Shown: piece by piece, positions 1 to 7,722 of the stretch
Numbering within the stretch: the first letter of the stretch is position 1
How the letters are laid out: each line of letters opens with the position of its first letter
NCBI GenBank assembly: GCA_017412055.1
Contig: JAFQOW010000021.1
Span: 1 to 64,000 of the forward strand
DNA length: 64,000 nt
Reading direction: 5' to 3'
From: Lachnospiraceae bacterium
Lineage (GTDB): Bacteria > Bacillota > Clostridia > Lachnospirales > Lachnospiraceae
Position numbers and translations under genes: made by a program
The notes under the pieces: model-generated
What the model saw: the letters and a program-made list of their open reading frames with translations, nothing else
Databases searched by the model: none
What the model was told of the DNA's origin: nothing

Positions 1-140
1 CCCTCTGTCTAGAGGGACTTGCTCCGCTTTGCGAGCCGAGCACGGTCAGCGTTAGCTGACATATTCTTCTCGTGCGAGTGCTCATCCTCGCGGAGCGTTT
101 TTTATGATATAGGAAGTTCAGAGAACTTTCCTATATCATA
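1..140 (-). repeat. Post-terminator palindromic repeat, copy R1
   Basis: This copy differs from 23829-23968 at only about two positions and may continue past the window edge. Read on the minus strand it begins with a near-perfect palindrome (102-140, arms TATGATATAGG and CCTATATCATA around AAAGTT/AACTT). A GC-rich tail follows, closed by GCTCCGC/GCGGAGC and holding an inner GTCAGC/GCTGAC hairpin and a terminal CCCTCT/AGAGGG hairpin. It lies directly after the T-tract of the tRNA-Thr terminator, in the same orientation as that tRNA. No ORF is visible in it. Confidence 0.85.
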
Positions 141-172
141 AGAAAACGAGCTCTTAATAAAAAAGAGCTCGT
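138..172 (-). terminator. Intrinsic terminator of tRNA-Thr
   Basis: On the minus strand AACGAGCTCTT pairs with AAGAGCTCGTT (145-172) and is followed by TTTTCTT, directly downstream of the tRNA-Thr gene. Confidence 0.8.
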
Positions 173-182
173 TCATTAACAA

Positions 183-255
183 AGCTAGCAACGGGAATCG
201 AACCCGTGACCTCCTCACTACCAATGAGGTGCGCTACCTACTGTGCCATGCCAGC
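183..255 (-). tRNA. tRNA-Thr (anticodon GGT)
   Basis: The reverse complement folds as a cloverleaf. The 7-bp acceptor is GCTGGCA/TGCTAGC with one G-U pair. The anticodon stem is CCTCA/TGAGG with loop TTGGTAG, giving anticodon GGT, and the T-arm is ACGGG-TTCGATT-CCCGT. CCA is not encoded. A consensus-like promoter lies upstream and a terminator downstream on the same strand, so it appears to be a single-gene unit. Confidence 0.95.
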
Positions 256-267
256 TGACCGTAAATA

Positions 268-296
268 ATACTATAATAAAATGGCGGTTTTGTCAA
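268..296 (-). promoter_or_regulatory. Promoter of tRNA-Thr
   Basis: Minus-strand TTGACA (291-296), 17-bp spacer, TAGTAT (268-273), a short distance upstream of the tRNA. This is a good match to a vegetative sigma-A promoter. Confidence 0.7.
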
Positions 297-306
297 TAGA
301 ATCATC

Positions 307-335
307 TTGCAATTGATGTATTATTAATGTAAACT
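307..335 (+). promoter_or_regulatory. Putative promoter of the MutS-like gene
   Basis: TTGCAA (307-312), 17-bp spacer, TAAACT (330-335), about 33 bp before the ATG at 369. The -10 box is weak. Confidence 0.4.
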
Positions 336-368
336 TAAACTATCAAATTTCGTGATGGGAGAAAAAAT

Positions 369-1970
369 ATGATAGAGAATTTTCGTTTAGTATATCCTGT
401 GGGATATGACATTGACAAAGAAGTTAAGATGAGCAACTATGAGTTTATAAAGTCGCTTCAGATTGATACATTAGTTATCCTTGTAAAAGAGAGCTATTTG
501 GGATTTAGAAATATATCCTTAGAGGAGTATTATACAACGGATACCGAGGTGTTAGAGTATAGACTTGCTATAATTGAGGACTTGGTAGGCAATGAAAAGG
601 TATATGATTGCTTCTGTAAGGCTGTGAATATGATTAGAAATATTCAGGATATGACTAAAGCTTTAAGCAGTGATTATACTGTGGAATCAGCCCTTTGTTC
701 TGTAAGATATTTGGAAATGTATCAGGAGATAGTTGAACATTTTTCAGGAAGTCTAAAAGATATAGAGTTTAAGTCAGAAGGCTTGCAGAATTTCAAGAAG
801 CAGATGATGGAAATATATAATAGTGAAGATTATAAAAATCTATGCGAAGAACTCACTAAGATGGAAGTTAGATTTGGTAATATTAAGAGTATAAGCATAG
901 GTGTTAATTTGGATGAGAACCTTCGAGTAAAGGAAGCAGGTGTTATTTCCGTTGAAACTGTTCATTATAGAGAAGGCAATATAATGGATAGACTTCTTAA
1001 GAAGGATTCGAAGGAGAGTCATATTTTGATTTCTCCATTTACAGCGGTAAGAAAAGCATTATCAAAGGAAGAGGTTATAGCTCTTAACAATGCCACAACA
1101 CAGGGCTTACAGAATATTTTTGCTAAGTCGTTAAAGAACTTTGAACCACTTACACAGCAGTATTTTAGAGAGAATACGTTATTCTTTGTAAATCTTTTAG
1201 ATGATATAAGATTCCTTACAGCAGGAGCAAAATTTGTGCTTTCAATGAAGGAAAAGGGAATGCCAATGTGCCGTCCTACTATTAGACCTATGAGCGATAA
1301 AAAGTGTGATTTGACAAAAGTATATAACCCTGTATTGGCTAAGAGAGAGGTTGAGAAGAGCATAGTATCTAATGCATTTACATTTGATGAAAAGGGACGA
1401 TTTTATATAGTTACTGGTCCAAATCATGGTGGTAAATCTATATTTGCATATTCTATAGGTATGGCGCAGGCGTTATTTCAGTTAGGTATATTTGTTCCAG
1501 CTGAAAGTGCAATTATGAGTCCTGTATCAGAGATTTATACACATTTCCCTGCGTCAGATGAAAATAATTATGGCAAGGGTCGACTTGAGAGCGAATGTGC
1601 AAGACTTGGAAGTATTATGGAGGTTCTTAAGGATACAGATATGCTCCTTATGGATGAATCATTTTCAAGTACAAGTGGCTTGGAGGCTGGATATATAGCA
1701 TCAGAGGTTCTTACAGGAATCGGTGCAATCGGTTGTGGTGGAATATATGTAACACATATTCATGATTTGCCACAGCAGGTAGATAGCTACAATTCACATC
1801 CTATGAATAAGGGTAAGATAGATAATCTTGTAGCTCTTATGGAGAATAAAGAGGATGGAACAAGAAGCTATAAGATATCAAGAACTACACCAGATGGACT
1901 TAGCTATGCAAAGGATATCGCAGCTAGGTATGGATTGCATCTTGAAGGAATCTTGGAGAATGTGAAGTAG
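369..1970 (+). CDS. MutS-like DNA-binding ATPase
   Basis: A 533-aa protein with the C-terminal ATPase domain of the MutS family. It shows a Walker A motif GPNHGGKS near residues 350-357, the Walker B stretch LLMDES near 428, a following SSTSGLE segment and a VTHIHDL motif near the end. The N-terminal ~300 residues are helical, as in the MutS core and lever region, and there is no recognisable mismatch-recognition domain I. It is much shorter than MutS or MutS2 (about 800-870 aa), so it belongs to the stand-alone MutS-like proteins whose role is poorly defined. The start is the ATG at 369 with GGGAG eight bases upstream. It appears to be monocistronic. Confidence 0.8.
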   Translation: MIENFRLVYPVGYDIDKEVKMSNYEFIKSLQIDTLVILVKESYLGFRNISLEEYYTTDTEVLEYRLAIIEDLVGNEKVYDCFCKAVNMIRNIQDMTKALSSDYTVESALCSVRYLEMYQEIVEHFSGSLKDIEFKSEGLQNFKKQMMEIYNSEDYKNLCEELTKMEVRFGNIKSISIGVNLDENLRVKEAGVISVETVHYREGNIMDRLLKKDSKESHILISPFTAVRKALSKEEVIALNNATTQGLQNIFAKSLKNFEPLTQQYFRENTLFFVNLLDDIRFLTAGAKFVLSMKEKGMPMCRPTIRPMSDKKCDLTKVYNPVLAKREVEKSIVSNAFTFDEKGRFYIVTGPNHGGKSIFAYSIGMAQALFQLGIFVPAESAIMSPVSEIYTHFPASDENNYGKGRLESECARLGSIMEVLKDTDMLLMDESFSSTSGLEAGYIASEVLTGIGAIGCGGIYVTHIHDLPQQVDSYNSHPMNKGKIDNLVALMENKEDGTRSYKISRTTPDGLSYAKDIAARYGLHLEGILENVK

Positions 1971-2080
1971 GGAACATGTTTGATTCTAAATAAAGATGAG
2001 GTTGTAATAGTTTATAAGAAATCGTATCATAAAGTTAGTTATGAGAGGAGAATGATTTTATGTTAAAAAGATATGTTATC

Positions 2081-2124
2081 GCTCAGTAGTCTGAGCTTAA
2101 AATAAAATGAATAGTTAAGCTCAG
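2081..2124 (+). promoter_or_regulatory. Two competing hairpins upstream of the CD3324-family gene
   Basis: GCTCAG (2081-2086) can pair with CTGAGC (2091-2096). Alternatively, CTGAGCTTAA (2091-2100) pairs perfectly with TTAAGCTCAG (2115-2124). The middle segment is shared, so only one hairpin can form at a time. This may end the upstream transcript or act as a leader switch; there is no strong T-tract. Confidence 0.4.
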
Positions 2125-2155
2125 ATGAATCCATGCAAGCAATAGGAGGATTACA

Positions 2156-2437
2156 ATGAGCTATATTAGCGCAGAAGAGATTCTGCCAAAAGAACTTATA
2201 GAAACTATTCAGCAATATGTTAGTGGGAAAAGTATATATATTCCATCTAAAGAAAAAAAGAAATGGGGTAGTGAGACTAGAATAAAGCAGTATTACATTG
2301 AGCGTAATCAGGAAATATGTATTAAGCATAAAGATGGTGTTTCGGTAAAAATGCTTGCTGATGAATATTCCCTTTCCATAAAGAGTATACAAAGAATTAT
2401 TAGAACATCTAATAAAAAGGATGATTCGATTTATTAA
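2156..2437 (+). CDS. CD3324-family small helix-turn-helix protein
   Basis: A 93-aa protein resembling the CD3324-like family: an N-terminal YISAEEILPKELIETIQQYV segment, a basic SKEKKKWG region, and a C-terminal helix-turn-helix (MLADEYSLSIKSIQRII) like sigma-70 region 4 or Mor. It probably binds DNA; the target is unknown. The ATG at 2156 has AGGAGG seven bases upstream, so the start is firm. It is followed after two bases by the DUF1062 protein, so the two are probably translationally coupled. Confidence 0.65.
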   Translation: MSYISAEEILPKELIETIQQYVSGKSIYIPSKEKKKWGSETRIKQYYIERNQEICIKHKDGVSVKMLADEYSLSIKSIQRIIRTSNKKDDSIY

Positions 2438-2439
2438 GT

Positions 2440-2730
2440 ATGTCTATGATGAAAGTGTATCATCGCTGTGGAGGCTGCGGAAAGAAAATGGAATTCATTA
2501 ATTCGCAGAAATTCAGGGTCAATGCAAATGGAAATTGTGTTGATGTATGGCTTATTTATAGATGTAAGAAATGTAAGCATTCCTGGAATTTGACGATTTA
2601 TGAGAGAAAAAAACCTTCAAAAATACCACAGGATGAATATGAACTTTTTATGGAAAATGATGTGGAACTTGCTACAAAATATGGAAATGATAAATATTTT
2701 TTGAAAAGAAATAATGCTGAATTTGATTAA
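2440..2730 (+). CDS. Short DUF1062 zinc-ribbon protein
   Basis: A 96-aa protein with two Cys pairs (CGGCGKK near residues 9-12 and CKKCKHSW near 42-45) flanking a KFRVNANGNCVDVWLIYRC core, as in the N-terminal part of DUF1062 proteins. From memory of the family, full members are about twice this length, so this looks like the zinc-ribbon half alone, either a short variant or a truncation. No ribosome binding site fits between the genes, so coupling to the preceding stop codon is likely. Function unknown. Confidence 0.6.
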   Translation: MSMMKVYHRCGGCGKKMEFINSQKFRVNANGNCVDVWLIYRCKKCKHSWNLTIYERKKPSKIPQDEYELFMENDVELATKYGNDKYFLKRNNAEFD

Positions 2731-2794
2731 GTGAAATTGATATTATGAAGTGCTAAGCTGAGGATGATAATCTAGAGCTTGGCAAAAAAAATAA

Positions 2795-2837
2795 TGTGCT
2801 GAGTCAAGAGTGTAAGCTTGAGACTTGGCACATTTTT
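2795..2837 (+). terminator. Intrinsic terminator after the DUF1062 gene
   Basis: An 11-bp stem, TGTGCTGAGTC with GACTTGGCACA (two G-U pairs), followed by TTTTT. Confidence 0.75.
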
Positions 2838-3097
2838 GTTGTAAATTCGCATACATAATGCTATTATATATTTAGCAGAATGTTTATTTTTAATAATTCT
2901 AGAGAGTAGGTTTTATGAGTCGCTTATTTTCATTTATATTCTGCGAAATCCAATATTTATTTTAAATTTAATGCTATTTAGTTTGGAGAGGTCTTGGTAG
3001 CATTATATGGCGATAGTGTCATTATTCTTTTTGCTTGTGATTAAGTTTGGAAGTGAGTCAGCCGAATTTATTTAAGCTAATATTTAGAATTATGATG
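2838..3097. other. Intergenic AT-rich DNA with no gene seen
   Basis: About 260 bases between the DUF1062 terminator and the promoter of the next gene. No ORF with a ribosome binding site and no strong hairpin was found. It may be decayed sequence. Confidence 0.5.
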
Positions 3098-3126
3098 TTG
3101 TTAAAAAAATAAAAAAAGTATATAAT
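3098..3126 (+). promoter_or_regulatory. Promoter of the Rpn-family gene
   Basis: TTGTTA (3098-3103), 17-bp spacer, perfect TATAAT (3121-3126), 17 bp before the ATG at 3144. Confidence 0.7.
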
Positions 3127-3143
3127 AAGAAGGAGAAGATTGT

Positions 3144-3947
3144 ATGACTAGTGAAAAACTAGATTTAAGAATGCAGGAAAATATGCAGATTATATCAAAA
3201 CTTCGTTTATTAGATGACGATTTAATGAATTTGGTTTTTGATAAAAATGTAGAAGCAACTGAATTATTATTAAATATAATCATACAAAGAACAGATTTGA
3301 AAGTATTAGAGGTTGTTGCACAGAGGGAATATAAAAATTCTATGGCGGGTGGTCGGTCAATTACCATTGATATTTATGCAAGTGACAGCGAAGGTAAGAT
3401 TTATGATGTAGAAGTTCAGCGAGCAGACCGTGGCGCAGATTTTCATCGTGCAAGATTTCATAGTAGTATGATTGATACAAGAATGCTTAGAGAAAGTCAG
3501 AACTTTAAAGATATTCATGATTCGTATGTGATTTTTATTACGGAAAATGATATTATAGGTAAAGGATTATCATTGTATCATGTATATAGAGTGATTAAGG
3601 AAACGGGAGCAGATTTTGTTGATGGTTCCCATATAATATATGTGAATGGAAGCTATAAAAATGACAGCGATCCGATTGGTAAGCTAATGCATGACTTTAG
3701 ATGCATAAGCCCGGCGGATATGTTTTATACGTTATTGGCAAATCAAGTTAAGTATTTTAAGGAAACAGAAGGAGGTAGAAAAGTAATGTGTAAGGCAGTT
3801 GAAGAATTAGCGGAGAAGAGAGTTTTAGAAGAGAAAAAGGATAGTGCTAGAAGGATGCTTGAAGATTGTAAGCTTTCAATGGAAGAAATTGCCAGGTATG
3901 CAGGCCTTCCTGTTAATGCAGTAGAAGAATTAGCGGAATCAAAATAA
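3144..3947 (+). CDS. Rpn-family PD-(D/E)XK nuclease / putative transposase
   Basis: A 267-aa protein of the recombination-promoting nuclease family, common in multiple copies in Lachnospiraceae. The nuclease core reads GRSITIDIYASD followed by YDVEVQRAD, that is an Asp then E-x-Q, near residues 72-100. The middle region (FHSSMIDT, YVIFITEND) is typical of the family, and a short helical C-terminal tail ends in LPVNAVEELAESK. Family members cut DNA and promote RecA-independent recombination or phage defence; the role here is inferred. GAAGGAG supports the ATG start. It has its own promoter and terminator. Confidence 0.75.
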   Translation: MTSEKLDLRMQENMQIISKLRLLDDDLMNLVFDKNVEATELLLNIIIQRTDLKVLEVVAQREYKNSMAGGRSITIDIYASDSEGKIYDVEVQRADRGADFHRARFHSSMIDTRMLRESQNFKDIHDSYVIFITENDIIGKGLSLYHVYRVIKETGADFVDGSHIIYVNGSYKNDSDPIGKLMHDFRCISPADMFYTLLANQVKYFKETEGGRKVMCKAVEELAEKRVLEEKKDSARRMLEDCKLSMEEIARYAGLPVNAVEELAESK

Positions 3948-3973
3948 AACACAAATAAATTAAATCAAATTAC

Positions 3974-4002
3974 TTGTCATTCACCCTAGAAAAGTTTATA
4001 CT
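3974..4002 (+). promoter_or_regulatory. Putative promoter of the DUF1015 gene
   Basis: TTGTCA (3974-3979), 17-bp spacer, TATACT (3997-4002). It overlaps the terminator hairpin of the preceding gene. Transcription from here would place repeat R3 in a ~165-nt leader of the DUF1015 mRNA. Confidence 0.5.
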
Positions 4003-4017
4003 ACTAGGGTGATTTTC
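3982..4017 (+). terminator. Terminator of the Rpn-family gene
   Basis: CACCCTAG (3982-3989) pairs with CTAGGGTG (4004-4011), followed by ATTTTCT. Confidence 0.65.
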
Positions 4018-4147
4018 TATTGTCTAGAAAAGTTAAAAACTTTCCTAGACAATAAGAAAGCTCCGCTAAGGATCGCACTGCGGCGGAGTGGAAGATGTTG
4101 CTAAAGCAACTCGCCGCAGGCGGAGAATCTCGCTTGCGAGATTCTAT
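4018..4147 (+). repeat. Post-terminator palindromic repeat, copy R3
   Basis: The palindrome (arms ATTGTCTAG and CTAGACAAT around AAAGTT/AACTTT, 4019-4053) is followed by a CTCCGC ... GCGGAG closed tail holding a GTTGCT/AGCAAC hairpin, then an AGAATCTCGC/GCGAGATTCT hairpin. The outline matches R1 and R2 but the sequence has diverged, including paired changes in the outer stem. It lies directly after a terminator, in the orientation of the upstream gene, and ends 25 bp before the DUF1015 start. Confidence 0.75.
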
Positions 4148-4172
4148 ATAAAAATTACAGGAGGATTTTAAT

Positions 4173-5411
4173 ATGGCAACAGTTAGACCATTTGTATGCG
4201 TTCGTCCAGCAGCTAATTTAGCGGACAAAATCGCAGCATTACCATATGATGTATATAATAGAGAGGAAGCGTGCGAGGTAGTTAAGGATAATAAGTTATC
4301 ATTCCTTAATATCGATAGAGCAGAGACACAGTTTGATTCATCAGTTGATACATATGACGAGAGAGTGTATGCAAAGGCAAAGGAGCTTCTTGATAAGATG
4401 CAGGAGGAAGGTTCATTTATCACAGATAGTGATAAATGTTATTACATATATGAGCTTACCATGGATGGCAGAGCTCAGACAGGTCTGGTTGCATGTTCGT
4501 CTATTGATGATTATGCAAATGGTGTGATTAAGAAGCATGAGAATACTAGAGCTGATAAAGAGGTTGATAGAATCAATCATGTAGATAAATGTAATGCTCA
4601 GACTGGCCCTATTTTCTTAGCTTACCGTGCAAATGCTATTATTAATGAGGTAATAGGTAAGGTAAAGAAGGAAGCCGCAGTTTATGATTTTGTATCTGAG
4701 GATGGCGTTCGTCACGCTGTTTGGAAGATTGGTGCAGTGACAGATATAGAGACTATCGAGAATGAATTTAATAAGATTAATCAGATTTATATTGCTGATG
4801 GACACCATAGAGCAGCATCGGCTGTAAAGGTTGGAATGAAGAGAAGAGAGGAAAATCCAGACTTTGATGGAACAGAAGAATTTAACTTCTTCTTATCAGT
4901 TTTATTCCCAGATGAAGAGTTATTTATAATGCCTTATAACAGAGTGGTTAAAGATTTAAATGGCAACTCTAAGGAAGAATTCTTGGATAAGGTATCAGCT
5001 TGCTATGATGTGAAATGTGTTGGCAGTGAAGCCTATGGACCAGAGGTAAAGGGTAAGGTAGGAATGTATCTTGATGGACAGTGGTATGAGCTTACAGCAA
5101 AGGATGAAATAAAGAGCGATGATCCAGTAGAAGGACTTGATGTTTCTGTTCTTCAAAATCACATTTTGTCGCCAATTCTTGGAATCGGTGATCCAAGAGT
5201 TGATAAGAGAATCGACTTCATCGGCGGTATCAGAGGCTTAAAGGAGCTTGAAAGACGTTGCGCACTTGATATGACAGTAGCGTTTTCAATGTATCCAACA
5301 TCAATTGAGGAGCTTTTTGATGTGGCAGACGCAGGACTTCTTATGCCACCTAAGTCAACATGGTTTGAGCCAAAGCTTAGAAGTGGATTATTTATCCACA
5401 AGCTTAGTTAA
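4173..5411 (+). CDS. DUF1015-family protein
   Basis: A 412-aa member of the DUF1015 family. Recognisable parts are the N-terminal RPFVCVRPAANLADKIAALP segment, the conserved DGHHRAASA motif near residue 209 and the C-terminal FDVADAGLLMPPKSTWFEPK stretch, which is nearly invariant in the family. These proteins often sit beside serine biosynthesis genes (serC, serA), which is not the case here; the biochemical role is unknown. AGGAGG upstream of the ATG makes the start firm. The next gene (znuA) starts 26 bp downstream, so read-through is possible. Confidence 0.85.
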   Translation: MATVRPFVCVRPAANLADKIAALPYDVYNREEACEVVKDNKLSFLNIDRAETQFDSSVDTYDERVYAKAKELLDKMQEEGSFITDSDKCYYIYELTMDGRAQTGLVACSSIDDYANGVIKKHENTRADKEVDRINHVDKCNAQTGPIFLAYRANAIINEVIGKVKKEAAVYDFVSEDGVRHAVWKIGAVTDIETIENEFNKINQIYIADGHHRAASAVKVGMKRREENPDFDGTEEFNFFLSVLFPDEELFIMPYNRVVKDLNGNSKEEFLDKVSACYDVKCVGSEAYGPEVKGKVGMYLDGQWYELTAKDEIKSDDPVEGLDVSVLQNHILSPILGIGDPRVDKRIDFIGGIRGLKELERRCALDMTVAFSMYPTSIEELFDVADAGLLMPPKSTWFEPKLRSGLFIHKLS

Positions 5412-5437
5412 TAGATAGACTAGCAAGAAGGAAGAAA

Positions 5438-6523
5438 ATGGTGAAAAAAATATTTAGATTTGCTATAAGTCTTTGTCTTATAGTGACAGTAATGGTCACT
5501 GCAAGTGGCTGTAATATGGGAAAATATGCGGAATTAGATGAAAGTAAGCCGCTTATAGTTACGACACTTTTTCCCCAGTATGATTTTGCGAGACAGCTGG
5601 TTAAAGATAAAGCGGAGGTGGTATTGTTACTTTCGCCAGGGGTGGAGGCTCATGATTTTGAACCTACACCGTCTGATATTATACTTATTAATAAAGCAGA
5701 TTTATTTATCTATACGGGAGATGATATGGAACCATGGGTTACAAGAATTCTTGACAGTATAGATAATGATGAACTGACTATATTAAATGTAAGTGAAGGT
5801 GTAGAAACCATATGTGAGGAAGAAAATCGAGAGCATAATCATATTCATGAGGAAAATCATGATAATATAGAAGATGAACATATGGAGGATGACCATAGGG
5901 AAGAAGATGATGTGGAACATGAAGATAGTCATGATGGAAACATAATCTTAGGTTCAGATGAACACGCTGGTCATGATCATAGTCATAACGCTGACCCACA
6001 TATTTGGACAAGCCCGATAAATGCCATTCAGATGGTGGAAAATATAGAGAAAGCCCTTGTAAAAATAGATGGTCAAAATGGAGAGTTTTATAAAGAAAAT
6101 GCCCATGAATATATTCACAGCTTAGAAGAGCTAGATAGTCAGTTTAGAGAAGTAGTAAGCAACAGCAACTCGAAGACTATATATTTCGGAGGCAGATTTG
6201 CTATGTCATATTTTGCCCATGAATACGACCTAAACTATGTAGCAGCCTTTGATTCCTGCCAAGCAAAATCAGAGCCAAGCGCTAGACTTATCGTACAGAT
6301 AATCGATATGATGCGTTCGCATAGCTTAAAAATCGTATTGCATGAAGAAATGACAGATCCAAAAGCAGCACGGATAATAGCAGAAGAAATAGATGGCGAA
6401 GCACTATTGCTCCATTCCTGCCACAACGTATCCAAGGCAGAGATGGAAGCAGGTGCCACATATCTGTCTCTTATGGAGCAGAATGTAGCAAATCTCCAAC
6501 GAGCGTTAACTAAACAAAACTAA
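5438..6523 (+). CDS. znuA: Zinc ABC transporter substrate-binding lipoprotein
   Basis: A 361-aa cluster A-1 metal-binding lipoprotein. The signal peptide ends in the lipobox VTASGC near residue 25. The TTLFPQYDFARQL start, a His in GVEAHDFEPTPSD, and HADPHIW-type residues after the loop are ZnuA/AdcA features. A long His/Asp/Glu-rich loop (about residues 131-188) collects zinc. It would deliver Zn(II) to the ZnuC-ZnuB complex encoded just downstream; Mn(II) is less likely given the His loop. The gap to znuC is unusually long (368 bp) and holds a structured element. Confidence 0.88.
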   Translation: MVKKIFRFAISLCLIVTVMVTASGCNMGKYAELDESKPLIVTTLFPQYDFARQLVKDKAEVVLLLSPGVEAHDFEPTPSDIILINKADLFIYTGDDMEPWVTRILDSIDNDELTILNVSEGVETICEEENREHNHIHEENHDNIEDEHMEDDHREEDDVEHEDSHDGNIILGSDEHAGHDHSHNADPHIWTSPINAIQMVENIEKALVKIDGQNGEFYKENAHEYIHSLEELDSQFREVVSNSNSKTIYFGGRFAMSYFAHEYDLNYVAAFDSCQAKSEPSARLIVQIIDMMRSHSLKIVLHEEMTDPKAARIIAEEIDGEALLLHSCHNVSKAEMEAGATYLSLMEQNVANLQRALTKQN

Positions 6524-6527
6524 TGTT

Positions 6528-6556
6528 TTGACAGCAAATATATAATATGCTACAAA
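6528..6556 (+). promoter_or_regulatory. Putative internal promoter for znuC-znuB
   Basis: TTGACA (6528-6533), 17-bp spacer, TACAAA (6551-6556). If used, the znuCB mRNA would carry a ~330-nt leader containing the 6632-6865 hairpin element. Confidence 0.35.
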
Positions 6557-6631
6557 ATTGCAGTTTGGATAATTACAGTATGATAACTGATAATAGAATG
6601 ATATTAATAATTCTAGTTTATAGAAGTGTGA

Positions 6632-6865
6632 GTCATATTTTGCAATTTTATATTGTGACTTTTACGATAGCGGAGAATGTTTAGATTTTCTTAATACTTT
6701 GTCTAAATACAATGATTTCCCAACACGATGTTGGGAAAAGGCGAGCAGCACCATGGATGGTGCATGGGAGCCGGTCATGTCTGTTGATACGATGTGAATT
6801 CAAAGTATTTAGAAAATCAAATATTCGTAGCATGTAAAAAACAATATAAAATTGTAAAATATGAC
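6632..6865 (+). ncRNA. 234-nt giant hairpin element between znuA and znuC
   Basis: The 25 bases from 6632 pair without gaps with the 25 bases ending at 6865, with one G-U on the plus strand. The pairing continues inward through TTTAC/GTAAA and then GATTTTCT...ATACTTTG with CAAAGTAT...AGAAAATC. The core holds two strong local hairpins, TTTCCCAACA/TGTTGGGAAA and GCACCAT/ATGGTGC. No ORF with a ribosome binding site is visible. It could be a structured leader of znuCB or a MITE-like insertion. I do not recognise the family. Confidence 0.55.
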
Positions 6866-6891
6866 GTATATATCTCGGAAAGTAGGTCATT

Positions 6892-7722
6892 ATGTCACAA
6901 ATAACATGTAAAGACGTTTCAATTGCATATGAGAAAGAGAATGTCATAAGCAATGTTTCCTTTGAAATAGAAAAGGGTGATTACGTAAGTATCATAGGAG
7001 AAAATGGTACAGGAAAGAGCTCATTATTAAAGGGAATATTGGGACTGGTACCTTTAAAAGAAGGCCAAATCGTATTTGATGAGGGTTGCAGCAGAAGGAA
7101 TATAGGATATTTATCCCAACAAAATCCTATGCAGAAGGATTTTCCAGCATCGGTATATGAGGTGGTTATTTCAGGTTGCTTAAAAAATAAAGGCTTTCTG
7201 CCTTTTTATTCCAAGAAGGAAAAGGAGCTTGCTATAAATAACCTTAAGAAAATGGGTATGGAGCAGCTTAAGAATAGCTGCTACGCTGACCTTTCAGGTG
7301 GACAGAAGCAGAGAGTCCTTTTGGCTAGAGCACTTTGTGCTACAGATTCCATTATTGTTTTGGACGAGCCTATTACAGGACTTGATCCAGTTGCTACAAA
7401 TGATATGTACAAATTGGTTGAGAAGCTAAATAAAGAGCAGAAGATAACTATAATTATGGTTACCCATGATATAGATAATGCAATTAAGTATTCGGATAAA
7501 ATCCTTCATTTACATAGGAACAATAAATATTATTTTGGACCTAAGGAAGACTATCTCGTTCATGGAGGATGTACACCAGATTGCTGTATGGATGTTAAGT
7601 ATGGTCCGGCAGATAGCGAATGTAGTGATCCAAGCTGTAAATGTCATATAAGCTTCAATGGCAAAGAGCTTGCAAAGCAGACAAGAAATGCCCTTAAAGG
7701 TAATGAGGGAGGTATGAAGTAA
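6892..7722 (+). CDS. znuC: Zinc ABC transporter ATP-binding protein
   Basis: A 276-aa ABC ATPase with Walker A GENGTGKS near residues 36-43, signature LSGGQKQR, Walker B SIIVLDEP and switch His in MVTHD. It powers the ZnuB permease on the cytoplasmic face of the membrane. The C-terminal ~45 residues form a Cys-rich tail (CTPDCCMD ... SDPSCKCH) beyond the usual ATPase fold. The ATG follows GGAAAGTAGG. The stop overlaps the znuB start by one base (TAATG), so coupling is tight. Confidence 0.9.
   Translation: MSQITCKDVSIAYEKENVISNVSFEIEKGDYVSIIGENGTGKSSLLKGILGLVPLKEGQIVFDEGCSRRNIGYLSQQNPMQKDFPASVYEVVISGCLKNKGFLPFYSKKEKELAINNLKKMGMEQLKNSCYADLSGGQKQRVLLARALCATDSIIVLDEPITGLDPVATNDMYKLVEKLNKEQKITIIMVTHDIDNAIKYSDKILHLHRNNKYYFGPKEDYLVHGGCTPDCCMDVKYGPADSECSDPSCKCHISFNGKELAKQTRNALKGNEGGMK

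Noticed and set aside
3144-3947. Complete insertion sequence around the Rpn-family gene
   Set aside because: No flanking inverted repeats or target duplication were seen; the gene has its own promoter and terminator.
6528-6865. Known riboswitch upstream of znuC
   Set aside because: I could not match the core to any riboswitch class I know; kept only as an unclassified structured element.
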